Source: Plantibacter sp. PA-3-X8 | GTDB taxonomy: Bacteria > Actinomycetota > Actinomycetes > Actinomycetales > Microbacteriaceae | NCBI RefSeq assembly: GCF_003856975.1 | Contig: NZ_CP033107.1 | Coordinates: forward strand, 248,001 to 312,000 | DNA: 64,000 bases | Reading direction: 5' to 3' | Shown: positions 35,016 through 43,722 of the stretch, piece after piece | Layout: the number at the start of each line of letters is the position of its first letter | How positions within the stretch are numbered: the stretch's first letter is position 1 | Notes under the pieces: generated by a model | Database searches by the model: none | The model's input: only the letters and a program-made list of their open reading frames with translations | Told to the model about the DNA's origin: nothing | Translations under genes and position numbers: made by a program

Positions 35016-35564
35016 ATGTACCCGCGAAGCTCGCCCACCCCTGCGGTTCGACGCGCGCTGCGGGTCGCCATCGCTGTCGCGGCGATCGCGGCGCTCAGCT
35101 CGTGTGCGCAGACCAACGCCCCGGTCGACGTCGGTGGACAGGCCACCCGCGCCATCTGGAAGCACAAGGATCCGCTGATGAGAGCCCTGGCCGACGCGCG
35201 TGCGACCGATCGTGACCTGTTCCTCGCCGAGCTCCGCAGCACCGACGGCAGCTTCCCGAGCGTCTACTGGAATGGCGACGATGACCCGGCGTCGCTCGGG
35301 TTGGAGGACGGAGGAGCGGTCGTCTACAACCTGGTCGACGCCGGAGACGAGGCCAGTTTCCAGGGGATCATCGTCACCGGCACCGAAGTCGACCCGGCCG
35401 TGTACACCTGCTTCCAGGCGACAGTGCGGTTCGAGCGAGGAGTGGTCGTCGGCTGGAGTTCCGACCACGAGGCGGGGCAACCCGACGAACACTGCGCGAC
35501 GGAGATCGTCGATGTCCTCAGCGAGGATGCGCAGGTGGCGCCGTTCTCGGCATTTGACGGCTGA
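35016..35564 (+). CDS. putative lipoprotein
   Basis: 182 residues. Lipoprotein signal: basic start, hydrophobic AIAVAAIAAL, lipobox LSSC at about residue 30. The mature part is acidic, with two further Cys (YTCFQ, EHCATE) that could pair. Function unknown. Divergent from the GNAT gene (46 bp apart). Confidence 0.72.
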   Translation: MYPRSSPTPAVRRALRVAIAVAAIAALSSCAQTNAPVDVGGQATRAIWKHKDPLMRALADARATDRDLFLAELRSTDGSFPSVYWNGDDDPASLGLEDGGAVVYNLVDAGDEASFQGIIVTGTEVDPAVYTCFQATVRFERGVVVGWSSDHEAGQPDEHCATEIVDVLSEDAQVAPFSAFDG

Positions 35565-35568
35565 CTAT

Positions 35569-35590
35569 CGGCCGCACGATGGGGCGGCCG
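35569..35590. terminator. hairpin between convergent genes
   Basis: CGGCCGC / GCGGCCG 7-bp stem with an 8-nt loop, just after the lipoprotein stop and before the prolyl aminopeptidase end. Confidence 0.5.
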
Positions 35591-35612
35591 TTCGACAGGC
35601 TCAGGGACCCAG
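35588..35612. repeat. dispersed repeat copy supplying a stop codon
   Basis: A GTTCGACAGGCTCAGGGACC copy in which the TCA (35601-35603) is the stop codon of the prolyl aminopeptidase gene on the minus strand. Confidence 0.75.
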
Positions 35613-36557
35613 CGCCGCAAAGCGGTCCAGCGCCGCACGCAGCACGGCGCTCTCCTCGGCGCCGCCGTGGCCCTCGGTCTCGACGATCGTCAGCTCGCTC
35701 GCCGGCCACAGCTGATGGAGGCGCCAGGCTGTCGCGGCCGGTCCGCTGATGTCACGTCGGCCGTGGACCAGCGCTCCGGGGATGTGCGCGATGCGGTCCA
35801 TCCGCGACAGCACCGCCCGGTCGCCGGTGAGGAAGCCGTCGTGGCTCCAGTAGTGGGTGACGAGCGTCGCGAACGCCTCGCGCACGGTCGCGTCGGCGAA
35901 CAGCTGACCGACGCGCTCCGGGTGGTCGAGCGACACGTGCGCGCTCTCCCAGCGGTCCCACGCGGTCGCGGCGTGTGTGCGGTCCCTCGCGTCGCCCTCT
36001 CGGAGGCGGCGCGCATAGGCCTCGACGGCCCGCTCGCCGTCCCGCCGGTCGCTGTCGGCTTCAAACCGGGCCCACTCCTCGGGGAAGACTCGGCCGACGC
36101 CCTCGGTGATCCAGTCGACCTCGTCGCGGCTCGTGGTCGTCACCGCGACGAGCGCCAGCGCGATCACCCGATCGGGATGCTCCTGCGCGTAGGCGAGCGC
36201 GAGGGTCGTGCCCCACGAGACCCCGGCGACCACCCAGCGCTCGACACCCGAGGCGACTCGCACCGCCTCGATGTCGGCGATGAGGCGCTGGGTCGTGTGC
36301 TCGTCGAGCTGGTCGCGGGCGTCCACGATGTTCGGCAGGCTGCGACCGCTGCCGCGCTGGTCGATGCCGATGAGGCGGTACCGCGACAGGTCGAAGTGCG
36401 AGCGATACCAGCCGGAGCCGAGCGAACCGCCTGGGCCGCCGTGCAGCCAGAGCGCGGGAACACCGTCGGGGGTGCCGGACTCTTCGACGAAGATCGACGC
36501 ACCGCCCTCCACGTCGACGAAACCGGTGGTGTGCGGGTCGGCTTGCTCCTCGGTCAT
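35601..36557 (-). CDS. pip: prolyl aminopeptidase (alpha/beta hydrolase)
   Basis: 318 residues from ATG 36557. S33-family features: oxyanion motif LWLHGGPGGSLGSG, IGIDQRGSGRS, nucleophile elbow VSWGTTLAL (GVSWGTT), RRDISGP for the Asp and VETEGHGG for the His. It removes N-terminal proline from peptides. The final residues come from a dispersed repeat, which provides the stop codon. An ATG four residues earlier (36566) is possible. Confidence 0.88.
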   Translation of the reverse strand: MTEEQADPHTTGFVDVEGGASIFVEESGTPDGVPALWLHGGPGGSLGSGWYRSHFDLSRYRLIGIDQRGSGRSLPNIVDARDQLDEHTTQRLIADIEAVRVASGVERWVVAGVSWGTTLALAYAQEHPDRVIALALVAVTTTSRDEVDWITEGVGRVFPEEWARFEADSDRRDGERAVEAYARRLREGDARDRTHAATAWDRWESAHVSLDHPERVGQLFADATVREAFATLVTHYWSHDGFLTGDRAVLSRMDRIAHIPGALVHGRRDISGPAATAWRLHQLWPASELTIVETEGHGGAEESAVLRAALDRFAALGP

Positions 36558-36591
36558 CCGTGCCACGGTACACAGCTCGGGCCAGGCGTGC

Positions 36592-36776
36592 AGGCCCTTC
36601 GACAGGCTCAGGGACCGGGAGAGCGGCGGCGGCCTTCGACAAGCTCAGGGACCGGGAGAGGTGCGCCGCCCTTCGACAAGCTCAGGGACCGGGAGAGGTA
36701 CGCCGCCTTCGACGGGCTCAGGGACCAGGGAGGGAGCAGCCGCCCCTTCGACAGGCTCAGGGACCGAGAGGGGGCC
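36592..36776. repeat. five-copy array of the dispersed repeat
   Basis: Five near-identical units (CCTTCGACAAGCTCAGGGACCGGGAGAG type; core about 22 bp) at about 36596, 36632, 36670, 36706 and 36748, all in one orientation with 11-18 bp of variable linker. They lie between the divergent pip and membrane-protein genes. Not CRISPR: the spacers are far too short and related. Confidence 0.9.
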
Positions 36777-36796
36777 CGTCCGTAGACTGGGCGCCC

Positions 36797-37429
36797 ATGG
36801 GGGAAACGAACGCAGTCACGTCAGGGTCCAAGCAGGTGTGGATCGTCGCCGGAGCGCTCCTGGTCGGGTCGGTGCTCCTCGGCCCACTCGTCCAGATCGG
36901 GTCGTTCCTCGGGCCGACCGGTGGCATCCTCGCGACGTTCTTGTCCGTCTTCTCGATCGCCCTGTTCGCGATCGGCTCGGACCGTTCCAGCAGCGTGACC
37001 GCGAGGCGCCCGCTCGGCACAGGCGCCCTCATCGCGCTCGGCATCTGGATGACGATCAGCTCGTTCGTCCGCGGTTTGGCGACGATCCCGGCCGCCATCG
37101 AGACCTTCCTCAGCTTCGGCTACATCGACCTGCTCGTCCAGTTCGTGCTCGCGGCCATCGCGACGACGCAGATCGCGCGCGCCGGAACCGTGCCCCGCCC
37201 GTGGAACCTCGCGCCGCTGTGGGTCGTGGCGGTGACAGCAGCATCGTGGGTCGTCCAGCAGATCATCGTCGTGGCGGCGGGTTCGAACGTGTCCCTCTTC
37301 GTCCCGATCATCGTCATCCTCGACGGGTGGGTCCGTGTCGTCGGCCCCGTCTTCCTCGGGATCGTCGCCATCGCCCTCGCCAGCCGCGAGTCGGCCGTCG
37401 CTGCTTCCATCCGGGAGCAGGAGTCGTAG
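36797..37429 (+). CDS. polytopic membrane protein
   Basis: 210 residues from ATG 36797, with about six hydrophobic segments (VWIVAGALLVGSVLLGPLV, ILATFLSVFSIALFAIG, LLVQFVLAAIATTQIA, PLWVVAVTAASWVVQQIIV, SLFVPIIVILDGWVRVV, PVFLGIVAIALAS). No recognised family. The upstream in-frame region to 36560 is translated repeat and is excluded. The gene starts 20 bp after the repeat array. Confidence 0.65.
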   Translation: MGETNAVTSGSKQVWIVAGALLVGSVLLGPLVQIGSFLGPTGGILATFLSVFSIALFAIGSDRSSSVTARRPLGTGALIALGIWMTISSFVRGLATIPAAIETFLSFGYIDLLVQFVLAAIATTQIARAGTVPRPWNLAPLWVVAVTAASWVVQQIIVVAAGSNVSLFVPIIVILDGWVRVVGPVFLGIVAIALASRESAVAASIREQES

Positions 37430-37459
37430 GCTGTCGGGAATCGACATCGGGGACGTCAC

Positions 37460-37918
37460 ATGCATCGACGCATCGCAGCAGGACTCATCGCACTCACACT
37501 CGCCGCCGGGCTGAGCGCCTGCTCCGGCGGAGTGACGAGCTATGCCGACCTCGAGCGCGACCAGGCCGACAAGGATCGGCTCCCGGCGAGCACCATCGGA
37601 GCCGGCAGCGACGACCCGCTCACGATCGACGCCGACACGACCCGACTCGTCGCCGTCCAAGGCGACACGGAGATCTTCCTCGCGTCGGCGACGGAGCAGG
37701 GTCAGTCCCGGATCTGCATCATCGTCTTCGCGGAGACCGAACCGTTCCGGGCCTGCGGCAGCGGTGACCGCGTCAGTATGAGCGACAGCGTCAACGAATA
37801 CACGGTGCTCTCCGACGCCGTCGTCGACACCGCGCTCGACCCCGCCGAGGACTGGACGAAGATCAGCGAGAACGTCTTCACCCGCCCGGTCCAACCGACG
37901 ACGAGCGACACGCAGTAG
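37460..37918 (+). CDS. putative lipoprotein
   Basis: 152 residues: MHRRIAAGLIALTLAAGLSAC, a complete lipoprotein signal with lipobox LSAC, then an acidic mature domain with a Cys pair (SRICIIV, FRACGSG). GGGGAC lies upstream of ATG 37460. Function unknown; resembles other small actinobacterial surface proteins. Follows the membrane-protein gene by 30 bp and may share its transcript. Confidence 0.75.
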   Translation: MHRRIAAGLIALTLAAGLSACSGGVTSYADLERDQADKDRLPASTIGAGSDDPLTIDADTTRLVAVQGDTEIFLASATEQGQSRICIIVFAETEPFRACGSGDRVSMSDSVNEYTVLSDAVVDTALDPAEDWTKISENVFTRPVQPTTSDTQ

Positions 37919-37936
37919 CGGAACATCGGACGCGAG

Positions 37937-38512
37937 CTATCTGGGCAGAAGCTCGATCTCCGCGAGTACTCGAGAGAGACTCGGACTCACCGCGGCCGCC
38001 TCTGTGGGGCGCCAGACGGTCGAGGCATACTCATTCAACTGCGAAACATACAACGGGCCTGCAGCGCCTCCCGCTGCAGTCATGTCGCGCTTCACATTGC
38101 GCGAACGGGATTGGGCACACAGTGCGAGGAGAACGCGCTTGGCGTGCGGCGAGGACTCCGGATCCTGCGGAATGCGGTTGACCGGAACATGGAAGAACGT
38201 CGAGAAGGACTCGCGGTCAGCCATGAGCCACGCTTCTGTCATCGAGTGCGCAATCCGAAGGCTGAAACCTGGCTGCCAGTCCACGATTCCCGAGGTGAGC
38301 CGCGATCGAAGCAGGACCGGACACTCCGCATCGGAGTCGCGAAACACCACCCAAGGAAACTGAGCTGCTGCGCGGTTATAGTTTGGGATCTTCGGATCCA
38401 GCTTGCTCTTGCCTCCCGCGACGATGATCCTTCCGACCTGCTGGCCTGCCGCCAAGACCACGGCTCTCGCCGCTTCGCGATCCGATTCCCCCTCGACCAC
38501 GACATTGATCAT
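37937..38512 (-). CDS. Toprim-like (DUF4276-like) protein, partner of AAA ATPase
   Basis: 191 residues. Starts MINVVVEGESDREAARAV, where the Glu sits in a Toprim-like first strand, then FRDSDAECPVLL with an acidic pair and AHSMTEAWLMADRESF, as in DUF4276/Toprim-type proteins encoded beside AAA ATPases. ATG 38512 overlaps the ATPase stop (ATGA), so translation is coupled. Predicted metal-dependent nuclease or effector of the pair. The family match is by pattern. Confidence 0.65.
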   Translation of the reverse strand: MINVVVEGESDREAARAVVLAAGQQVGRIIVAGGKSKLDPKIPNYNRAAAQFPWVVFRDSDAECPVLLRSRLTSGIVDWQPGFSLRIAHSMTEAWLMADRESFSTFFHVPVNRIPQDPESSPHAKRVLLALCAQSRSRNVKRDMTAAGGAAGPLYVSQLNEYASTVWRPTEAAAVSPSLSRVLAEIELLPR

Positions 38513-39669
38513 CTGCGTTTTCGTCCGACCGCGATCAGCCCGGAGAGGTCCTGCGGGGCGATCAAGCCGTCGACGATCTCAGAAGCTGGTAGCTCCGCCG
38601 CGAGTTCGCCGGCGACCTCCTCGATGTCAGAAAGGATATGTGCCACCGTCCCATCGTCTGTCACACGGAGCACCAGCACCTCGGCGGGACGCACACCCTC
38701 ATCATTCAAGAGTTCAGGAGCATGCGTGGAGAGGATCACCTGGAGTGCGCGATCTCGCTGAGCTGTCGCGAGAACGGTCGGCAGCGTTCGAACGATTGCA
38801 GAGTTGAGAGAAAGCTCGGGCTCCTCCAAGAGTAGGACGCCGCCGTTCGCTGGTGCGCTCACAAGCGTCCAGAGCAGCCCGACAAGTCGAAGTGTGCCAT
38901 CCGAGAAATCGACCTCACTCTGGCGAGCGGGTGTCTCGCGCCAGTTCTGGTAGCCGGCAATCAGGTGCGGCATCCCAGACTTGTCCACCTCGAGTCGGAG
39001 GGATTGGAACTCAGGGACGGCCGAGCGGAGAGCTGTCTCCATTCGACGGAACCACGCCTGGCGGGTCTTCACCGGGACAGCGTTCATCTGAGCGATGAAG
39101 TTGGACCCGAATGGGTCGTTGGCACCGGCACCAATACGAGACGGGTCGCGAATGATCTGCGGGACGAGATGGAAGTACTGAACCTTGGCGAAGTAGTCCG
39201 CGAGAACACGGAACTTCTGGTTGGCGGCAATCTGCTCAAGGTGGGTCTGCGTCAGCCGGACCGCGTCGCCCTCATCCGACTCATCTGGTCGGTTGAGGAG
39301 GACGGTTCCATTGTGTTCCACCACTTCCTCGTCGACGATAGGCCGGTTGAAGCCGCCTTTCTCGCCGCGGATGGCGATTCGGTAGCGCCAGGTGTCGCTT
39401 CCATCGGCAAGCTGGAGGTCGATGATCAGGCGGCCCTTTTGGTGGTTGCGGGCGAACAGGCTCCTCACCTTGCTCAGTCCGCCGCGACTCTCGATCGCAG
39501 ATGCCAGGCCGCCGCCCGAGGAGGCGATATCGCCCAAGAAGCGGAAGAGATCGAGCAGATTCGACTTGCCTGACGCATTGGGTCCGACGACGAAAAGACG
39601 ATTCTCGAGCGGCACGTCGAGCGTCTTGAAGTTTCTCCAGTTGCTCGAGGTCAGATGCGTGATGTGCAT
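38509..39669 (-). CDS. AAA/ABC-type ATPase of OLD-like defence pair
   Basis: 386 residues from ATG 39669 (GGAGG 4 nt upstream): MHITHLTSSNWRNFKTLDVPL. Walker A VGPNASGKSNLLD, signature-like SDGTLRLVGLLW, Walker B GVLLLEEPELSLN and H-loop ILSTHAPELL, the order of SMC/OLD/RloA-type ATPases (AAA_15/21). Paired with the downstream Toprim-like gene by an ATGA overlap. Such two-gene ATPase-Toprim units resemble split OLD nucleases and PARIS-type systems that abort phage infection. No additional partner seen. The open frame to 39777 has no support. Confidence 0.8.
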   Translation of the reverse strand: MHITHLTSSNWRNFKTLDVPLENRLFVVGPNASGKSNLLDLFRFLGDIASSGGGLASAIESRGGLSKVRSLFARNHQKGRLIIDLQLADGSDTWRYRIAIRGEKGGFNRPIVDEEVVEHNGTVLLNRPDESDEGDAVRLTQTHLEQIAANQKFRVLADYFAKVQYFHLVPQIIRDPSRIGAGANDPFGSNFIAQMNAVPVKTRQAWFRRMETALRSAVPEFQSLRLEVDKSGMPHLIAGYQNWRETPARQSEVDFSDGTLRLVGLLWTLVSAPANGGVLLLEEPELSLNSAIVRTLPTVLATAQRDRALQVILSTHAPELLNDEGVRPAEVLVLRVTDDGTVAHILSDIEEVAGELAAELPASEIVDGLIAPQDLSGLIAVGRKRR

Positions 39670-39955
39670 GCCGCCTCCGTCCAATGGTCGCGCTCGGGCC
39701 TGAAGCCCCAATGATACGGACTGGGTTCTCGCCAGCGTGGCTGGGGTTCGCGCATCGAGGCCGGCTAACGCGCTCACAACCCATCCAATCGTTCATGCGG
39801 AATGCAACCGACGCGGCCACCTTCGTCCGACAGGTGCGGCCTGACTTCTCAGACGACACACATCGGTGAAATATATGCAGATCAGTGTAGCGCCCAACGT
39901 TCGCACCTGACCACCATGCAGAACGCATCCAAAGACAGCGTCGCTGTAGCGAGAC

Positions 39956-40252
39956 CTAGGAGACGAGTCGCTCGCGCAGGCGTTCGCCGGACGGGGCGGT
40001 GTCGCGCCGGGTCGGGCTGATCGTCGCCCAGACCTCGTCGAGGGAGAGGCCGAGCACCTCGGCGATGGCGGCGATCGTCGAGAACGCCGGCGTCGCCACC
40101 CGGCCCGACTCGATCTTCCGCAGCGTCTCCGGCGAGAGGCCGGCATCCAGGGCGATGTCGAGCATCGAACGCTCACCACGGGCCTCGCGCAGGAGCGCAC
40201 CGAGGCGCTGACCGCGTTCGACATCGGAGGGGGTGAGCGGGAGGCGGACCAT
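39956..40252 (-). CDS. XRE-family HTH regulator
   Basis: 98 residues from ATG 40252 (MVRLPLTPSDVERGQRLGALLREARG). HTH SMLDIALDAGLSPETLRKIESGRVATPAFSTIAAIAEVLGLSL, complete XRE type. A Ser/Thr-rich tail follows. A direct-repeat operator candidate lies 16 bp upstream. Divergent from the methionine aminopeptidase gene. Confidence 0.82.
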   Translation of the reverse strand: MVRLPLTPSDVERGQRLGALLREARGERSMLDIALDAGLSPETLRKIESGRVATPAFSTIAAIAEVLGLSLDEVWATISPTRRDTAPSGERLRERLVS

Positions 40253-40267
40253 GCGCCCAGTGTAGTA

Positions 40268-40291
40268 CGGGATAGTTTGACCGGTATAGTT
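40268..40291. promoter_or_regulatory. direct-repeat operator candidate of XRE regulator
   Basis: Two half-sites CGGGATAGTT and CGGTATAGTT, 14 bp apart in register, lie between the XRE gene and the divergent map gene. The spacing fits a repressor bound on one face of the helix or overlapping the promoters of both genes. Confidence 0.45.
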
Positions 40292-40363
40292 ATTGGACGA
40301 GCGCCGTTCGCGGCACGAACACCACCGCACCACGAACGCAGCACGCCGATGGAAGGGCCCCGC

Positions 40364-41140
40364 ATGATCGAGATCTTCACCCCCACCGAGGTCGCGAAGG
40401 CACGTCGCACCGGCGAGCTCGTCGCGAACATCCTCCACACGCTCAAGCACCGCGTGACGGTCGGCACCAACCTCCTCGAGATCGACCGCTGGGCCAAAGC
40501 GATGATCCTCGAGGCCGGCGCCGTCTCCTGCTACGTCGACTACGCACCCTCCTTCGGTCGCGGCCCCTTCGGCCACTACATCTGCACCGCCGTCAACGAC
40601 GCCGTCCTCCACGGCCTCCCCCGCGACTACACGCTGGCCGACGGCGACCTTCTCACCCTCGACCTCGCCGTCCTCCTCGACGGGATCGCCGCCGACTCGG
40701 CCATCAGCTTCGTCGTCGGCACGGCGACCCCCGAAGACCTCGCGCTCATCGAGACCACCCAGGAGGCCCTCGCCGCCGGGATCGCCGCCGCCAAGCCGGG
40801 TGCGAAGATCGGCGACATCTCCTTCGCGATCGGCACCGTGCTGCGTGGCGCCGGCTACCCGGTCAACATGGAGTTCGGTGGCCACGGCATCGGCACGACG
40901 ATGCACCAGGACCCGCACGTCTCGAACGACGGTCGCGCCGGCCGCGGCTACAAGCTGCGCCCAGGCCTGCTCCTCGCGATCGAGCCGTGGGTCATGGCCG
41001 ACACCGACAAGCTCGTCACCGACGCCGACGGCTGGACCCTCCGCAGCGTGACCGGCAGCCGCACCGCCCACAGCGAGCACACCATCGCGATCACCGAGGA
41101 CGGCGCCGAGATCATGACGCTGCCGACCGTCACGTTCTGA
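40364..41140 (+). CDS. map: type I methionine aminopeptidase
   Basis: 258 residues from ATG 40364 (AAGGG 6 nt upstream; an ATG at 40349 is less likely). Pita-bread fold: the His of GHYICTAVND, DLLTLDLAVLLDGIAADSAI (Asp ligands), GHGIGTTMHQDPHVSN (His), and the late EP and EHTIAITEDG Glu ligands. Removes initiator methionine. Divergent from the XRE gene, so possibly a secondary copy under its control. Confidence 0.9.
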   Translation: MIEIFTPTEVAKARRTGELVANILHTLKHRVTVGTNLLEIDRWAKAMILEAGAVSCYVDYAPSFGRGPFGHYICTAVNDAVLHGLPRDYTLADGDLLTLDLAVLLDGIAADSAISFVVGTATPEDLALIETTQEALAAGIAAAKPGAKIGDISFAIGTVLRGAGYPVNMEFGGHGIGTTMHQDPHVSNDGRAGRGYKLRPGLLLAIEPWVMADTDKLVTDADGWTLRSVTGSRTAHSEHTIAITEDGAEIMTLPTVTF

Positions 41141-41201
41141 GCACCCGAAGACCTGCGGAGCACATTCGACCGGCCCGGCACACCGTGTCTAGGCTGGTGA
41201 G

Positions 41202-41702
41202 ATGACCGACGATCGCCGCACGGTCCTCCGGGGCCGGTACCTGAGCCTCGGACTGGGCGAGCTGTTCGCCGCCGTCGTGTTCATCTGGGTCGCGTTCGTC
41301 TCGGCGCTGCCGTTGTTCGAACGGCCAACCGACGCGCTCGCGTTCTGGTCGGCCCTCGTACCGCTGCTGGTGATCCTCGTGCAGGCCGGCGTCTACTGGC
41401 TGCTCGCCCGGCGGTGGGTCAAGCAGAGCACCATGCCTCCTGGGCTGGCCGCCACCTACCGCGGGTTCCGCGTACTCGACGCAGTCCTGCTACTCGCCGG
41501 ATTCGTCGGCATCATCGTCTGGTTCCCCGCCCACCCCTTCGCGGCCATCGGCATCCCGTTCGTCTGGCTCCTGGGCGTCATCGAGTACGTGAACTACTTC
41601 GTCGTCCGGCTCGCCTACCCACCGTCCGTGTGGTTCAAGCGGATCGGCGAGTGGCGCACGCCTCGACTCATGCAGGACGTCCGGGCGGCTCAGCGGGGCT
41701 GA
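41202..41702 (+). CDS. small membrane protein
   Basis: 166 residues with about four hydrophobic segments (LFAAVVFIWVAFVSALPLF, ALVPLLVILVQAGVYWLL, LDAVLLLAGFVGIIVWF, IGIPFVWLLGVIEYVNYFVV) and a basic tail. ATG 41202. No family recognised. The stop lies 4 bp from the end of the convergent NAD(P)-binding protein gene. Confidence 0.72.
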   Translation: MTDDRRTVLRGRYLSLGLGELFAAVVFIWVAFVSALPLFERPTDALAFWSALVPLLVILVQAGVYWLLARRWVKQSTMPPGLAATYRGFRVLDAVLLLAGFVGIIVWFPAHPFAAIGIPFVWLLGVIEYVNYFVVRLAYPPSVWFKRIGEWRTPRLMQDVRAAQRG

Positions 41703-41705
41703 AGG

Positions 41706-42458
41706 TCAGCGAGCGGCGCTGAGCCCGTCGATCCACTGCGCGAACGTCTGCACGCCGCGCTGCGCACCCGGGCCGACCAGGGTCGTGCCGTCGCGCATCG
41801 CCTTGCCGAAGCCGCCGGGCAGCGGGATCTGCACGACCGGGCCACGGATGCCCGTGGCCGCTGTGTAGGCCTTGACCATCGCGGTCATCCGCAGTTCCTC
41901 GGGGCCAGCGAGATCGGCCGGGCGCCCCTGCGGCTCGCCCTCCGCCAGCTCCACCAGGCGCTCGGCGACTTCGCGCGCGGCGATCGGCTGCGAGGTCATC
42001 GTCGGCACCATCGTCACCGGCCCGAAGCGGAACCGCTCGACCATCTGCTGCGCGAACTCGTGGAACTGCGTCGCCCGGAGGATCGTCCACGGGATGCGCC
42101 CAGTGCTGACGAGTTCGTCCTGCAGCGCCTTGCCCGCGTAGTAGCCGAAGGGCGCCTTGTCGCTTCCGACGATCGACAGCGCGACGTGGTGGGGCACGCC
42201 TGCGGCGCCCTCGGCCTCGAGCAGGTTGCGGGTGACCGCCCCGAAGAACTGGCGCGACTGCTGGGCGGACTGCGTGGCCGTCGAGGTCACATCGATGACG
42301 ACGTCCGCGGCCTCCAGCTGCTGCGCGAGCCCGGCTCCGGTGGCGAGGTCGACGCCGGTGGCACGCGACAGCACGACCACCCGGTGTCCGCGCTCCTGGG
42401 CCACCGCGACGACGTGTCGCCCGACCATCCCGCTGCCTCCTGCGACGACGATCTTCAT
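41706..42458 (-). CDS. NAD(P)H-binding NmrA/SDR-type protein
   Basis: 250 residues from ATG 42458 with GAGGGGAG upstream. Rossmann start IVVAGGSGMVGRHVVAVAQERGHRVVVLSR (GxxGxxG), DVVIDVTSTA, and GYYAGKALQDELV, as in atypical SDR/NmrA-like proteins (the YxxxK is YYAGK). Possibly a quinone oxidoreductase-like or sensor protein. Confidence 0.8.
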   Translation of the reverse strand: MKIVVAGGSGMVGRHVVAVAQERGHRVVVLSRATGVDLATGAGLAQQLEAADVVIDVTSTATQSAQQSRQFFGAVTRNLLEAEGAAGVPHHVALSIVGSDKAPFGYYAGKALQDELVSTGRIPWTILRATQFHEFAQQMVERFRFGPVTMVPTMTSQPIAAREVAERLVELAEGEPQGRPADLAGPEELRMTAMVKAYTAATGIRGPVVQIPLPGGFGKAMRDGTTLVGPGAQRGVQTFAQWIDGLSAAR

Positions 42459-42485
42459 GCGACACTCCCCTCTGCTCGACGGATG

Positions 42486-43151
42486 TCACTCTATCGGCGG
42501 GAGGAAGCAGCCGTTCTCGACCGTGATCCGCAGCACGTCGGCATCGGGTCGGAGCTCCCGTTCGAAGATGATGGCGTCGTCGCGGAGCTGCTCCGACAGC
42601 TCCAGCTCGCCATAAGAGGGCACGATGAGCTTCGACCGGAACTCGTCCGAGTCGGTCGCGAGTTCGAGCGGCGGCGCGTACCCGTTGATGAGGTCGACGA
42701 GCACGGCGCGACTCGTTCCGACCGGCAGCTCGACCTCGACGACCATGCGCGCCAGCTTCGTGGCCCGACCGGACGGCGCCAGGCTGCTGCAGGGCGCCTC
42801 CGAGGCCTGGGGCGAGAACGCGAACGGCTGCCCACCCGTCGCCGTATTTACCATCTGCCCGAGGAGGTCTGCAGCCACGGCGAACACCTCGTCTCGGGTG
42901 GGAAGCTCGTCGTCACGCTGAGGAGCGCTCGGGTCGATCACCGGCGCCTCGGGCACCGTCGAAGCACGATCAACCCGCGGCTCCCCGACCTGACCCGTGC
43001 AGGCGACGATCACCAGCGCGAACACACTCAGCTGGGCGACCACTGCGACGACGATCGCCATGATCGAGCGCCGCCCGAGCGCCTTGGAACGGCGCCCTGG
43101 CGGCGGCTCCGCGCGCGCATCGGTGGTCATTGCGTCCGGGATCGTGTCCAC
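42486..43151 (-). CDS. hypothetical membrane or lipoprotein
   Basis: 221 residues from GTG 43151, with AGGAG 5 nt upstream. One hydrophobic segment (IMAIVVAVVAQLSVFALVIVAC) ends in IVAC, which could be a lipobox after a long cytosolic stretch or simply a membrane anchor. The exported part includes QPFAFSPQASEAPCSSL and ends VENGCFLPPIE, with possible disulfide. Function unknown. Confidence 0.65.
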   Translation of the reverse strand: MDTIPDAMTTDARAEPPPGRRSKALGRRSIMAIVVAVVAQLSVFALVIVACTGQVGEPRVDRASTVPEAPVIDPSAPQRDDELPTRDEVFAVAADLLGQMVNTATGGQPFAFSPQASEAPCSSLAPSGRATKLARMVVEVELPVGTSRAVLVDLINGYAPPLELATDSDEFRSKLIVPSYGELELSEQLRDDAIIFERELRPDADVLRITVENGCFLPPIE

Positions 43152-43439
43152 GCATACTCCTGTCTGGCCGTGAGTCGCGACGAAGGCCGTCGCGATGCTG
43201 CAGCGACGGTATCGATCGGGAGCCGGTCGACGGCTCGACAGTTGGTGGGCATGACGCGGCGAGCGCGGATCGGGCGTCTGTGGAGCGGCGTCAAGCGTGT
43301 GCGCCGCCGACGAGTTGCAGGCATGTTTACCACGGTGTATAACAAATCTGCACTTCGAGATACAGATCCGGATCCGACCGATCAGCCGTTCCCGAAGCGC
43401 GTCTCCCGACCGAACCCGACCAGGAACCACCCGACCCCG

Positions 43440-43685
43440 ATGACGACCCTGCAGCACCCAGCCACCACCGGCTCCATCCCCACCCCACGCCCGCAGCTCG
43501 CGGCACTTCCCCGCACCCTGCGTCGCAGCATCCCGGCCGAGCAACGCCAGCTGTTCCGCACCCTTGCCGCCACCATCGGAGGATTCACCCTCCTGGCAGG
43601 CCTCGTCGGTGCGCTCATCACCGGCTGGATGATGCTGCTCGCACTCCCGGCCGCGGCGATCCTCCTCGGCGCAACCGCTCCCTGA
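43440..43685 (+). CDS. small membrane protein
   Basis: 81 residues from ATG 43440 (MTTLQHPATTGSIPTPRPQLAALPRTLRRSIP) with one or two hydrophobic segments (LAATIGGFTLLAGLVGALITGWMMLLALPAAAILL). The ribosome site is weak. A TATAAC hexamer at about 43336 may belong to its promoter. Coding status is likely but not certain. Confidence 0.55.
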   Translation: MTTLQHPATTGSIPTPRPQLAALPRTLRRSIPAEQRQLFRTLAATIGGFTLLAGLVGALITGWMMLLALPAAAILLGATAP

Positions 43686-43722
43686 TCGATCGGCCGAGCT
43701 ACATCCCCTTGGCGGGTAACCC

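Noticed and set aside
36592..36776. Regular repeats considered as a CRISPR array
   Set aside because: Linkers are only 11-18 bp and similar to each other, and no cas genes are near; it is a tandem cluster of the dispersed repeat.
39684..39869. 61-codon plus-strand frame upstream of the ATPase start
   Set aside because: No coding character, no homology pattern and no ribosome site; lies in the ATPase promoter region.
42060..43439. Long plus-strand frame opposite the NmrA-like and lipoprotein genes
   Set aside because: Only its last 81 codons (from 43440) look like a real protein; the rest is the shadow of minus-strand genes.
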